From Siderastrea radians (taxonomy: Eukaryota; Cnidaria; Anthozoa; Scleractinia; Rhizangiidae), in assembly GCA_964017195.1 (NCBI GenBank), contig OZ024894.1, positions 7,867,537-7,931,536 on the forward strand: a DNA stretch of 64,000 bases, in the 5' to 3' direction. The first letter of the stretch is position 1. Each line of letters opens with the position of its first letter. This document shows positions 58,723 through 64,000 of this stretch, piece by piece. The notes below the pieces were generated by a model. The model was not told the origin of the DNA, ran no database searches, and worked only from the letters and a program-made list of their open reading frames with translations. The position numbers and the translations under genes were made by a program.

Positions 58723-61683
58723 ATGGATGGTGTTTTCGCACAGATATGCTCGTCGCTGGCTGTTGCCCACATTAAAATTAGAATCCAGTTCCCCAGGAAA
58801 ATATTAAATTCTCTCAGCTATGCCAGGTCATGAAAAGTGATGTACGATGCATTTTTGGACCCAGATTATCTGAAATAGTCCATATCATCTGTCATTGTTC
58901 ATCTGTGTAATCTGGCATGGGCACAATTTGTGTAGCCTGCGTCGCAGACACTCTACACCGCCTGTATAGAAACGCAGGCAAAATTTGTGGCCATTTCAAG
59001 TGAATTTTTTGGTTCGAGGTGTCGAGACGGAAAGAACACCTCGAGCAACATCGAACCTAAAACTCACTTATAATGGCCACAAATTGCGCCCAGATAACAC
59101 AGAAACCACCAAAGACCGTCCCATTTTGAGTACCGTGGGGTTATTCCCGAAATTAATTCCCATATCAAGTCTATACTGATCGAGAATACCGGTTACAGAA
59201 GTGTAACGTCCAATTCTCAAAAATCAGCAAACCGATATGAATTTAACGGAGTTTCTTTAATGGACTTTTAAAGGGATTTGATGTCCTAACTAGTACTGAG
59301 GAAACAATCTTTGATCAGACCTTTCGCAACAAACAATGAACAAAACTTCGCCAAAATATGCTACTATTCCAACAAAAATAGTTCATTGTTGGAAGAAGTA
59401 AATTTACTATTGAAATATTTTATGCTCTTTTGCCAATATTAAGCACAGATGTTGACTCTGGCAACCTGCAAAAAGCTGTCCAGGGCTGGCGAGTTATCCC
59501 CACCTGAAGTGCCGCGTTTGCAAGAGAAAAGTCGTCTCAGCTAGGGCTAAGGAAACTTAGCGCTAGGGAAACCCTAGCTGCCTTGTAAACAAGGCAACGA
59601 AGAAAAGAAGAAACATGGTAGTACTGGGATAGCCTTCTTGCTAGGGTAACCATGGTTACCGTACCTCATCACATGCCCCAAAATATGCAAATTTTTAAAA
59701 TCCCTTTGGAGTTGGTAGGCGCAGCACAAACCTAACTCATATGCATGAAAGCCTACCAAAAACACTGTAAACAACAACGAGAGGTAACGTGATAACGCAA
59801 AATAATATATTTTTTCCAATATTCTGGAACAAAACAAAAACAGCAAGGGGACGACGCGATCTTGTAAAATCGATGAAATGTTAATCGGGCTCAACAGGCA
59901 GCCTTTCATATGTTGACTAATAAGATAAATATGTTCTAAGCATTTGCTCAAGAATTAACGCTTCATTTTCTGAAAAGCCAATAAAAAACGCTTAGGTGAA
60001 AATACCGCAAATGCCGTAGCCTGCGTAGCAGGCGTAAACGGGGAAGGGGAAGGGGAGGAAGAACGCGGGAGAAAAATGGGCTCCCAGAACCCCATTTTTC
60101 TCCCGCGTTCTCGCTCCCCTTCCCTTTCCCCGTTTACGCCTGCTACGCAGGCTACAAATGCCGTGGCACACCTCAGGATATCATCTACAGAGTCGGCAAA
60201 ATATGGAATCACATTGCACATCGCTACAGTAAAGTGACAGACAAAACAATATTTTTCATTCTTTCAACCTCTTCTTGCTGTCAATCGTTATATAACTGTA
60301 AACCACAGAAACCCAAACAATCCCAAATACATACAGATTTACGTTTAGGCCACGTTTAGAAGGTGAGTTCAACTTCAAATCATAACCTAAATTACTTTCT
60401 GTAGACTTGTTTATTAGGATTATGGTAGAAAATGACCATTTTACGTCTGTGAAAGAATTTGCATGTTATGATACACTTCACTAATTTCAGCTGCATGTTC
60501 ATGCAAGGATCACGATATGTATTTTTCACCTAAAATGTTTTGTATTTTGTTAACTCGGAGCTGTGGATAAGTTTTAAGCACATTTGACCTCTCTGAAAAA
60601 AGTTATTAAACTCGAATGGCTAAACGAAACGGTAAAAGGCTGTATTTTTACGATGTTTATATGCTTGGGCAAAGATTGTTGTACGAAATACACTTCGGCA
60701 AACCCCGCGAAATTTCTAGCAGGCTCTCTGGAAATATATCTTCGCTTTTTTACAAGTACGTGGCTTTTTTTAAGGATGCCTTGGCGATTTTAGCTGAGGG
60801 CACTATTCCAAGCAGTGTTGATGGTTTTGTCGTCACCAGGCTGAGAACAAAAGTTCACTCTGAGAAACGGAAAAGGCTCTACTTGAAATGTTATTTACTG
60901 ATCACTATATACGCAGGTACTTGAGGTACTTTTATTGCCCACCCGTCATTGATTAGCAACTATAATTTGTCATAAACACCATCCGCTAGGCATGTATTTA
61001 TGTAAATCAATTGATTTGAAGAAATATCTAGCTATAACTTTCAAAATAAGAGGAAACTTCGGTTCAAGATGTTCCTGACAAAGACAATTTTCTTAGCTTG
61101 CAATTCTATTTATACCTCCCCCCTATCAAGCAAACAAACGATCTCTAATGAGTCCATTTTACGTCAACGCCTGCTAATCTAATCTCCATAATTGTCTTTA
61201 GACTACTTCATTCTTCAAGAACAACACCAAATATTAACTTGAAGAAAGGGAATAACTTTACCTACCGGTTGCGAGATGTCTCGTTAGGGACGTATCGTTA
61301 GCCATAAACTCTAATCCAGTGACATTGTTCATCACGGCTTTAATACATCGCACACATTCAAGTTGCAGAAAAGCATCGGAAAACTTAGCCAGACCACGTT
61401 CGCTAAGTTTCTCTAGAACTTCAAACAATGACGAAAGCCCTCCAAGCTCTAAAAACTCCGTCAGCCACTCTTTCGAACAGCTTTCAAGTTTTGTGATCAA
61501 GCTTGAGTACGTTTTGAGCGACGGAATTCTCACAAACTTGATAAATAGCTCAGGTTCAATCTCCGATAAATTTTGAAGATCAATTTCACCGTCCATTTGG
61601 TCTATGTTGCCGAAACCGGCCTTTAGCGACATTTTCCTCCACATGGACTTCATTCTGCACTTTGACTTTTCTACTGTTATCAA
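27680..61683 (-). CDS. INF2: INF2-type (inverted) formin gene, 16 shared exons plus 5 alternative first coding exons
   Basis: Formins nucleate and elongate actin filaments; INF2-type members also sever filaments and in vertebrates act at ER and mitochondria. Shared exons in transcript order: 45270-45155, 43499-43340, 42425-42392, 41471-41333, 40864-39410, 38931-38870, 38543-38441, 37737-37652, 37543-37443, 36603-36533, 36445-36338, 36249-36179, 35635-35515, 35125-34961, 33320-33056, 29406-27680. Every junction has AG/GT signals and matching phase, and the sum with each first exon is a multiple of three, giving proteins of 1722-1733 aa. Domain order is GBD/DID-FH3, FH1, FH2, WH2/DAD-like motif, charged tail. 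The second shared stretch ([14 protein letters not shown]) matches the same position in vertebrate INF2, as I recall it. The DAD-like motif [11 protein letters not shown] also favours INF2 over other formins. The 5' end may extend past the window. Seen: exons, phases, motifs. Inferred: orthology and isoform use. Confidence 0.93.
29407..33055 (-). other. Large intron of the formin gene before the tail exon
   Basis: About 3.65 kb of AT-rich sequence between the DAD exon and the tail exon. Apart from the possible short C-terminus at 32913-33055 I see no coding signal. Short ORFs here lack codon structure or family resemblance. Confidence 0.8.
32913..33055 (-). CDS. INF2: Possible alternative short C-terminus of the formin (read-through of DAD exon)
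   Basis: If the donor at 33055-33054 is not used, translation continues in frame from Gly through a Lys/Asp/Glu-rich stretch to the TAG at 32913. It would give a protein about 530 residues shorter than the long form. Vertebrate INF2 also makes alternative C-termini. No polyadenylation signal was confirmed, so this could equally be ordinary intron that happens to be open. Confidence 0.35.
33056..33320 (-). CDS. INF2: Formin shared exon 15: basic helix and WH2/DAD-like motif
   Basis: 88 codons plus one base. A basic, Glu/Arg-rich helix ([19 protein letters not shown]) leads to [18 protein letters not shown], the INF2-type DAD that also resembles a WH2 actin-binding motif. The donor GGAG|GTAATG (phase 1) joins the tail exon at 29406. 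The frame also stays open past the donor for 47 codons to a stop at 32913, giving a possible short isoform. Confidence 0.92.
34231..34350. repeat. (ATT)n microsatellite in formin intron
   Basis: Long, slightly interrupted ATT tract; a source of spurious poly-Ile/Leu ORFs on both strands. Confidence 0.95.
34961..35125 (-). CDS. INF2: Formin shared exon 14 (end of FH2)
   Basis: 55 codons, phase 0 at both ends. Contains [20 protein letters not shown] and [13 protein letters not shown], the terminal FH2 helices. Confidence 0.95.
35515..35635 (-). CDS. INF2: Formin shared exon 13 (FH2 coiled-coil part)
   Basis: Phase 2 in, phase 0 out. Encodes [20 protein letters not shown] and [10 protein letters not shown], a helical FH2 C-lobe segment. 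Confidence 0.94.
36179..36249 (-). CDS. INF2: Formin shared exon 12 (FH2)
   Basis: 23 codons plus two bases ([20 protein letters not shown]..). Donor AA|GTAAGT. Confidence 0.93.
36338..36445 (-). CDS. INF2: Formin shared exon 11 (FH2)
   Basis: 36 codons, phase 0. Contains [20 protein letters not shown] then [12 protein letters not shown], the most conserved FH2 block. Confidence 0.96.
36533..36603 (-). CDS. INF2: Formin shared exon 10 (FH2)
   Basis: Encodes [20 protein letters not shown] then FLNS. The G-N-F-L-N signature is central to FH2 actin binding. Donor TCT|GTAAGT. Confidence 0.95.
36990..37390 (+). repeat. 106-110 bp repeat, copy set B (tandem) in formin intron
   Basis: Three or more consecutive units; the GAGTCTGTGGATGAAAT block starts at 37107, 37217 and 37323, spacing 110 and 106 bp. 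Confidence 0.88.
37443..37543 (-). CDS. INF2: Formin shared exon 9 (FH2)
   Basis: Phase 2 in, phase 1 out. Encodes [14 protein letters not shown] and [16 protein letters not shown], the FH2 Y..RL....KEEF motif. Confidence 0.94.
37652..37737 (-). CDS. INF2: Formin shared exon 8 (FH2)
   Basis: 28 codons plus two bases, [20 protein letters not shown] then LLALISIPG. The acidic/AEKFLL pattern fits FH2. Donor CCAGG|GTATGG. Confidence 0.93.
38441..38543 (-). CDS. INF2: Formin shared exon 7 (FH2)
   Basis: Phase 2 in, phase 0 out. Encodes [13 protein letters not shown] and [17 protein letters not shown], the usual FH2 segment after LLDPKR. Confidence 0.94.
38870..38931 (-). CDS. INF2: Formin shared exon 6 (FH2)
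   Basis: 20 codons plus two bases, [20 protein letters not shown]. This is the classic FH2 lasso/linker motif LLDPKR..N..I. Acceptor TTTCAG lies beside a tetranucleotide microsatellite (38945-39020). Confidence 0.95.
38945..39020. repeat. (AATC)n(AACC)n compound microsatellite beside a splice acceptor
   Basis: Tetranucleotide tract ending about 14 bp from formin exon 6 (38931). In transcript sense it is a GGTT/GATT tract occupying the branch-point region. Confidence 0.95.
39410..40864 (-). CDS. INF2: Formin shared exon 5: end of FH3, FH1, start of FH2
   Basis: 485 codons, phase 0 at both ends. It begins [20 protein letters not shown] (end of FH3), then a Ser/Glu-rich linker, then FH1 from about exon residue 206 to 400: poly-proline runs including eight 12-residue units (I/V)[11 protein letters not shown] or variants. 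Such runs bind profilin-actin and SH3 or WW domains. FH2 begins near [11 protein letters not shown], with the EEEWFCQKK segment before the donor GAG|GTAAGA. The opposite strand reads as a long Gly-rich ORF, which is only the complement of the proline codons. Confidence 0.95.
39728..40015. repeat. 36-bp coding minisatellite in FH1
   Basis: Eight consecutive 36-bp units, each encoding five or more prolines, LPG and usually MGG. Units differ at synonymous positions and by Ile/Val at the first residue. Repeat number probably varies between alleles (inference). Confidence 0.85.
41040..41160 (-). repeat. 106-110 bp repeat, copy in reverse orientation
   Basis: Contains TTTCATCCACAGACTCAAAA and AGCTTTCATCTGAATGGTC, the reverse complement of the unit at 36990-37390. 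Confidence 0.8.
41333..41471 (-). CDS. INF2: Formin shared exon 4 (FH3)
   Basis: Phase 2 in, phase 0 out (AAAAAG|GTTTGT). Encodes an acidic stretch with [16 protein letters not shown] and [11 protein letters not shown], matching the INF2 FH3 region by pattern. Confidence 0.92.
42392..42425 (-). CDS. INF2: Formin shared exon 3, 34-bp microexon (FH3)
   Basis: Acceptor CTTCAG|GTTTAGG, donor TTGAG|GTAAG. Encodes [12 protein letters not shown] across its junctions, the expected continuation of the FH3 helix between exons 2 and 4. Phase is 1 in and 2 out. Confidence 0.88.
43340..43499 (-). CDS. INF2: Formin shared exon 2 (DID/FH3)
   Basis: 53 codons plus one base, phase 0 in, phase 1 out (GCA G|GTAAG). 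Contains [12 protein letters not shown] and a hydrophobic armadillo helix, [19 protein letters not shown], typical of formin FH3/DID. Confidence 0.92.
43637..43725. mobile_element. Short MITE-like repeat in formin intron
   Basis: Inverted ends CAGTTATTCACC and GGTGAATAATTG surround GAGCCGAGCCGCGAAGCGGCGAGG. Confidence 0.5.
43939..44250 (-). mobile_element. 5'-truncated LINE fragment with simple-repeat 3' tail
   Basis: The minus-strand ORF ends with HSYNTRH..., [19 protein letters not shown] and [13 protein letters not shown], the pattern typical of the C-terminal end of non-LTR retrotransposon polymerase proteins. The stop is at 44019 and is followed by a TTTA-type tail (about 44001-43939). 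Upstream, at 44250, the sequence changes to an inverted-repeat insert. The fragment is clearly non-functional. Confidence 0.7.
44250..44453. mobile_element. Inverted-repeat insert next to the LINE fragment
   Basis: ATATACCAAACCAGTGGA at the left and its inverse TCCACTGGTTTGGTATAT at the right. The interior has three copies of GTGAAAAACTCTTTCT (about 44300-44360). Confidence 0.6.
45155..45270 (-). CDS. INF2: Formin shared exon 1: common acceptor, DID armadillo repeat
   Basis: Acceptor TTTTCAG at 45271-45272; the exon starts with two bases that complete an Ala codon with the G from any first exon. It reads [17 protein letters not shown] and onward, the DID core that follows the GBD in INF2. 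Donor AAG|GTAATA, phase 0. This exon is the convergence point of all five first exons. Confidence 0.93.
45271..47309 (-). other. Intron between shared formin exon 1 and proximal first exon
   Basis: About 2 kb without recognised coding sequence. It holds a piece of the dispersed 106-110 bp repeat at about 47185-47245. Every first exon must splice across it to the acceptor at 45271-45272. Confidence 0.8.
47310..47706 (-). CDS. INF2: Formin alternative first coding exon 1 (proximal)
   Basis: Encodes 132 codons plus one base from the ATG at 47706; an in-frame ATG at 47736 would add ten residues. I prefer 47706 because the distance from Met to the GBD core then matches the other copies. Core motifs: [16 protein letters not shown] from 38, [12 protein letters not shown] at 64-75, [11 protein letters not shown] at 102-112. 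The donor AAA G|GTTGGG has the correct phase but is the poorest of the five. A piece of the 106-110 bp dispersed repeat starts about 65 bp downstream of the donor. No convincing TATA box was seen. Confidence 0.86.
49459..49639. mobile_element. Foldback element between formin first exons 1 and 2
   Basis: TAAGGTGGATTTCCACTGTT and its inverse bound a hairpin with further inner arms (GGGCGTGAATTTAAC and its inverse; GAACGGCCTA and its inverse). No clear target duplication. Confidence 0.7.
49970..50560. repeat. Diverged direct duplication between formin first exons 1 and 2
   Basis: Blocks 49970-50170 and 50350-50560 share CGACAGTTGTTTGATGT, a CACGAAGCA stretch, CCAATCAG and TTCTCAAAAATGGG/TTTTCAAAAATGGG in the same order. 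Confidence 0.65.
51664..52063 (-). CDS. INF2: Formin alternative first coding exon 2
   Basis: Encodes 133 codons plus one base: ATG at 52063 and a strong donor AAA G|GTGAGA, phase 1, fitting the acceptor at 45270. Core motifs: [16 protein letters not shown] from 36, [12 protein letters not shown] at 64-75, [11 protein letters not shown] at 103-113, LTRSLIK at the splice junction. A TTAAAATA element lies about 80 bp upstream (near 52143-52150) and is only a weak promoter candidate. Spliced to the shared exon it reads LTRSLIK|ALDT, the same join seen in single-copy INF2 proteins. Confidence 0.88.
52664..52702. repeat. 7-bp (GTGCGGA)n minisatellite
   Basis: About five units. Lies about 600 bp upstream of the ATG of formin first exon 2. 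Confidence 0.9.
54036..54420 (-). CDS. INF2: Formin alternative first coding exon 3
   Basis: Encodes 128 codons plus one base: ATG at 54420 and donor CGA G|GTACGT, phase 1. The N-terminus is basic ([11 protein letters not shown]). Core motifs: [16 protein letters not shown] from 35, [11 protein letters not shown] at 63-73, [11 protein letters not shown] at 98-108. It has the shortest loop after LS (four residues) and replaces the usual LGG with SDG. A TATA-like element with a neighbouring CCAAT box lies about 65-75 bp upstream, consistent with an independent promoter. Confidence 0.88.
54483..54497 (-). promoter_or_regulatory. CCAAT box and TATA-like element upstream of formin first exon 3
   Basis: On the minus strand ATTGG (54497-54493) is followed by TTTAAATA (54490-54483), 63-70 bp before the ATG at 54420. 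Order and spacing suit a core promoter. Low sequence complexity makes this moderate evidence only. Confidence 0.45.
55046..55160. mobile_element. Near-perfect 115-bp palindrome
   Basis: GTGTGATAGGTTGCCC at the left is mirrored by GGGCAACCTATCACAC at the right, and the arms match almost to the centre (AGCCC...GGGCT). Probably a small foldback transposon. Confidence 0.75.
56140..56515. mobile_element. TIR element with T-rich/GGG interior
   Basis: GACGGGGATGATCGAA near the left end is inverted as TTCGATCATCCCCGTC near the right. The interior repeats GGGATTTTTTTGGGTTTTG. Confidence 0.6.
57339..57738 (-). CDS. INF2: Formin alternative first coding exon 4
   Basis: Encodes 133 codons plus one base: ATG at 57738 and donor TAT G|GTAAGA, phase 1, in frame with the shared acceptor at 45270. 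Core motifs: [16 protein letters not shown] from residue 33, [11 protein letters not shown] at 61-71, [11 protein letters not shown] at 103-113. It has the longest loop between the LS motif (82-83) and the following helix (about 11 residues, against 4-7 in the other copies). The sequence upstream of the ATG plus the first 17 codons is repeated almost identically at 63553-64000, so this is the unit most recently involved in duplication. No clear TATA box was seen at the expected spacing. Confidence 0.88.
58688..58724. repeat. (ATAA)n microsatellite
   Basis: About nine AAAT units between formin first exons 4 and 5. Confidence 0.95.
58981..59086. mobile_element. Foldback element
   Basis: AATTTGTGGCCATT...GGTTCGA on the left is inverted on the right (TCGAACC...AATGGCCACAAATT). 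A related half-copy lies at about 63280-63310. Confidence 0.65.
60017..60154. mobile_element. Foldback MITE with 9-bp target duplication
   Basis: TAGCCTGCGTAGCAGGCGTA and its inverse bound a hairpin with a purine-rich arm. Flanked by the direct repeat CAAATGCCG (60008-60016 and 60155-60163), as expected for Mutator-like insertion. Confidence 0.85.
61266..61683 (-). CDS. INF2: Formin alternative first coding exon 5 (most distal complete unit)
   Basis: Encodes 139 codons plus one base: ATG at 61683 (a second Met at codon 11 is also possible) and donor ACC G|GTAGGT, phase 1, matching the shared acceptor at 45270. The GBD/DID core begins around residue 44 with [14 protein letters not shown], then [12 protein letters not shown] at 71-82 and [11 protein letters not shown] at 109-119. 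The module is the first armadillo part of the formin autoinhibitory domain, which in the family binds the C-terminal DAD and Rho-type GTPases. A TATA box (61731-61739) lies about 50 bp upstream of the ATG, supporting its own promoter. PELF replaces the PELC/PEFC of the other copies. Which promoter is active, and when, cannot be seen. Confidence 0.88.
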
Positions 61684-61730
61684 TAAAGCGACAACCTCTG
61701 GTAGCTCCTACGTTCGAACCTGCTTTAGGA

Positions 61731-61739
61731 TTTTATATA
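61731..61739 (-). promoter_or_regulatory. TATA box upstream of formin first exon 5
   Basis: Reads TATATAAAA on the minus strand, followed by ordinary sequence for about 50 bp and then the ATG at 61683. The spacing allows a start site about 30 bp downstream and a very short 5'UTR. This is a sequence match only. Confidence 0.6.
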
Positions 61740-63474
61740 CTTGGCGCTATGCTCTAAATTCACTGTTTTTTCCTTGTCCTCCCCCACTATTATTTCCGGT
61801 CCACAAGAAGCTTTTGCCAAGTTATTCTATGGCGTAACACGTCTATTCAGATTATAATTTCAGCTATGCCATAGGGTCATATAAGACTCTCTCACACGTA
61901 ACCTGATTGAATATAAGTAGTTAACTTGAGACGAAAAGGTATGCAGCAGGTCGAATCGCGTGCTGACTGCGAGAGGGCGAAGTTGCCTGTGAGAAGGCAA
62001 AACAGCAGTTCCTGTAATCTGATTGGCTAAGAAGATGGCAATTCATTGCAAAAGCCGGGGTGCAAATTTGATAATGCCGATTAACTGTAGTAACCTCGTG
62101 CCTGTCCTGTGTTCAGAACGTTTCTAACGGTAGTTTAATACGGGAACTGCCAAATATCCAGCTGATTTTATCAAAACAACGAAATCCATAAAGGCGACCC
62201 ACTTGGGTTAACCCTACATCCAATACTATATACTTCAGTTCGGTGATCTTTTTAATAATCACAAAGCAATCAAACGGAAATGAAGTGATTGGCGAGTGTT
62301 GTTTTTCTTCTCAAACGTCGCTATCGTATTTAATTTAATGATACAGTAGCAGGCTCAGTGATTACATTGAGGCAACTGAGAAACTTAAAAAATATTCAAT
62401 CTAGCCCAGTTTTTCTTTATCATGATACTGCATTGATTAATCATTAGTAGGTTAGGTCGTCGTTCATTAACCTTGGCGAAGAGAATTTGATAAAAATATG
62501 ACAAATTTGAAAAAGCAAAATATGAAATGTTATGAGATTTTCTTTAATCAAAAACTGAAAAAAGCAATCACCATCAAAAGAAAGTACTGCTCAAAAGTTT
62601 TCATTTGAATGGTCACCCTTAAGGATTTCCGACCATGGCACAGCTGCGGCAAAAGCTAGAACGACCTAGTTCAGCACAATAAACGGAACCACATGAAAGT
62701 CCTGCTCAATAGTTTTGGGTCACAATTTAGGTTTTCGTCCAGACACTAACTATTCTATCCGGCCGCTACATGCACAGGTACACGTTTCAACTGTCTGAGC
62801 TTGGACTCTGGTAGAGAGCGGGTAGAGAGGGGTTTCGCAGCTAAACCGGGTTTGGCTGCGTGCCAGCTCTGTATCACGAAAACAGAATCACGAGTTTGCT
62901 TTAGCTTGTACACCTAAACTGTTTGGTGTCTTTTAGCGCTGGTCAGATGTTTTAAAGACCATATGGCATATAGGAAAGATAGACAAGTCAAGTGAGACTC
63001 AGCAAATAAAAAAGATGTATCGTTTCATTTCTTTATGCTAAATGGTGAATGTGTTTCTTATTTCCTGCACTCAGTACGTAATTTCTATATCTTAGCAATC
63101 CAGTATTTTCCACGAATTCTCTTTAAATCAGTATCTTCACGATCTTATCGTGAAACACATTGGCCAATTGTTATGAAATTCGAAACGGGATGCGTGCGCC
63201 AGGAATTTTTCCCGCAGGGCAGAAAGGAAGTTATAAGGATCGTTGTTCGTGAGGGGAGGCAACATCGCAAACAACACCGAGCCAAAAACTCGCTTAAAAA
63301 TGGCCACGAACGCAAAGACAAGCGAAGTTGATTTCCACAGTTCTGGCTATTTAGCATTTTGAGAATAAAAGTGAATTTCCCATACAAAGTCTTAAAATCG
63401 AGAATACCGCTTAGACTTCGTCAGTTTCACTGTAATTTTTTAAATACTTTTTATCAGTCTCCAAATGCACCATT
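61740..63474. other. Upstream flank of formin first exon 5
   Basis: No coding exon recognised. It includes a piece of the 106-110 bp repeat in reverse orientation (62580-62720) and, at 63280-63310, sequence related to the foldback element at 58981-59086. Confidence 0.6.
62580..62720 (-). repeat. 106-110 bp repeat, reverse copy upstream of the formin array
   Basis: Degenerate unit with CTGCTCAAAAGTTTTCATTTG and TTCAGCACAATAAACGG. Confidence 0.65.
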
Positions 63475-63603
63475 CTATTCGTGAGACAAGAATCGCCACT
63501 GAAAATAAATGTCACTAGAATCCCTAGTCTGCAGTGACAGAACCAGCTTGCTTTGCTGAAAAATAGGCGTCTTTCGAAGTTTCTGCCAACCTGACTTTTC
63601 CAT
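63475..63603 (-). pseudogene. INF2: Truncated sixth formin first exon
   Basis: From the ATG at 63603 the first 17 codons match those of first exon 4 (ATG at 57738). At 63553 the match stops and unrelated sequence follows, still open to a stop at 63475. The whole GBD/DID core (W..EFL, EC..CIK) is absent and no phase-1 donor equivalent was found. It is best read as a duplication whose breakpoint fell inside the exon. A transcript starting here would give a peptide of about 42 residues or need a different splice. Confidence 0.6.
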
Positions 63604-64000
63604 ATCTTTGGTATCATTAAATAACTAACTTCGAAGAGCGAAATGTTCTTGGTGCTACATAAGTCGAGATAAGATTGCAAATGACGCCGTCAACGTACAG
63701 GTTTGAAAGAAGATATTTTGGGCCAAGAGGTTACGGTCCGCTGGTTACAAACATCGATATAAAGATAAGGAAATGCAAAGCAGTTCAATGATCAAAGTGA
63801 GGCGTGGTAGATCGTGAAGTTTCCTCAGTATTCCTTTCCACAAAACATCGTTTAATTTACAGATGACCAAGTGGGGTAAAGAGCAAGTACACGTACCAAT
63901 CGCCCTAATATATAAAGGAAGTTCCGAAGAATGGATGGCGGAAATAAATGTTTCAATTAATAAGTTAACAACAATTCTTTTCATCAAGTTGGTTATCTTT
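63553..64000. repeat. Segmental duplicate of 57688-58130 (5' flank of formin first exon 4)
   Basis: The two segments run in parallel over about 445 bp to the window edge. Differences are scattered substitutions and a 4-bp insertion (after GCCGTCAAC near 63694). The copy carries the start codon and presumed promoter side of first exon 4. Its right end lies outside the window. Confidence 0.9.

Larger units (their letters stand above)
58131..61265. other. Interval between formin first exons 4 and 5
   Basis: About 3 kb with no further GBD-like exon found by eye. Contains an ATAA-type microsatellite (58688-58724) and two foldback elements (58981-59086 and 60017-60154). Confidence 0.7.

Noticed and set aside
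63035..63331. 98-codon plus-strand ORF near the truncated formin exon
   Set aside because: No domain; overlaps a half-copy of the foldback family at 58981-59086.

Overview
This is a eukaryotic, AT-rich, intron-rich window with many dispersed repeats. The gene content and repeat families suggest an anthozoan cnidarian, most likely a stony coral; that assignment is inference. I rebuilt three protein-coding genes by hand from splice sites, reading-frame phase and family resemblance.

Layout. (1) 3168-12309, minus strand: an RFXAP-like gene (RFX-complex subunit). Five exons are joined in phase; the 3' end is unresolved, to the left of 3168. Its introns hold several TIR elements. (2) 12310-19202: intergenic DNA with a foldback element, a microsatellite, a SINE-like repeat and two unassigned ORFs. 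(3) 19203-24489, plus strand: a two-exon TLC-domain membrane protein of 357 aa with its poly(A) signal. (4) 24490-27679: intergenic, no gene seen. (5) 27680-61683 and probably beyond, minus strand: one large gene, an INF2-type (inverted) formin. Sixteen shared exons (27680-45270) encode the second part of the DID/FH3 region, a proline-rich FH1 with a 12-residue coding repeat, a complete FH2 domain, a WH2/DAD-like motif and a long charged tail.

The main finding is at the 5' end of the formin gene. Instead of one first coding exon there are five (47310-47706, 51664-52063, 54036-54420, 57339-57738, 61266-61683). Each has its own ATG, a divergent version of the same GBD/DID module, and a phase-1 splice donor. 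All five fit the single shared acceptor at 45270 and restore the same reading frame. At least two have a TATA-like element 50-70 bp upstream of the ATG. A sixth unit at 63553-64000 repeats the 5' flank and first 17 codons of the fourth exon almost identically and then diverges, so the array appears to have been duplicating recently. The arrangement predicts promoter-selected isoforms sharing one FH1-FH2 actin motor but carrying different N-terminal regulatory modules. An in-frame read-through of the DAD exon (stop at 32913) predicts a second, short C-terminus.

The three genes show no evident functional link. RFXAP would act in the nucleus in transcription, the TLC protein in a membrane, and the formin on cytoplasmic actin.
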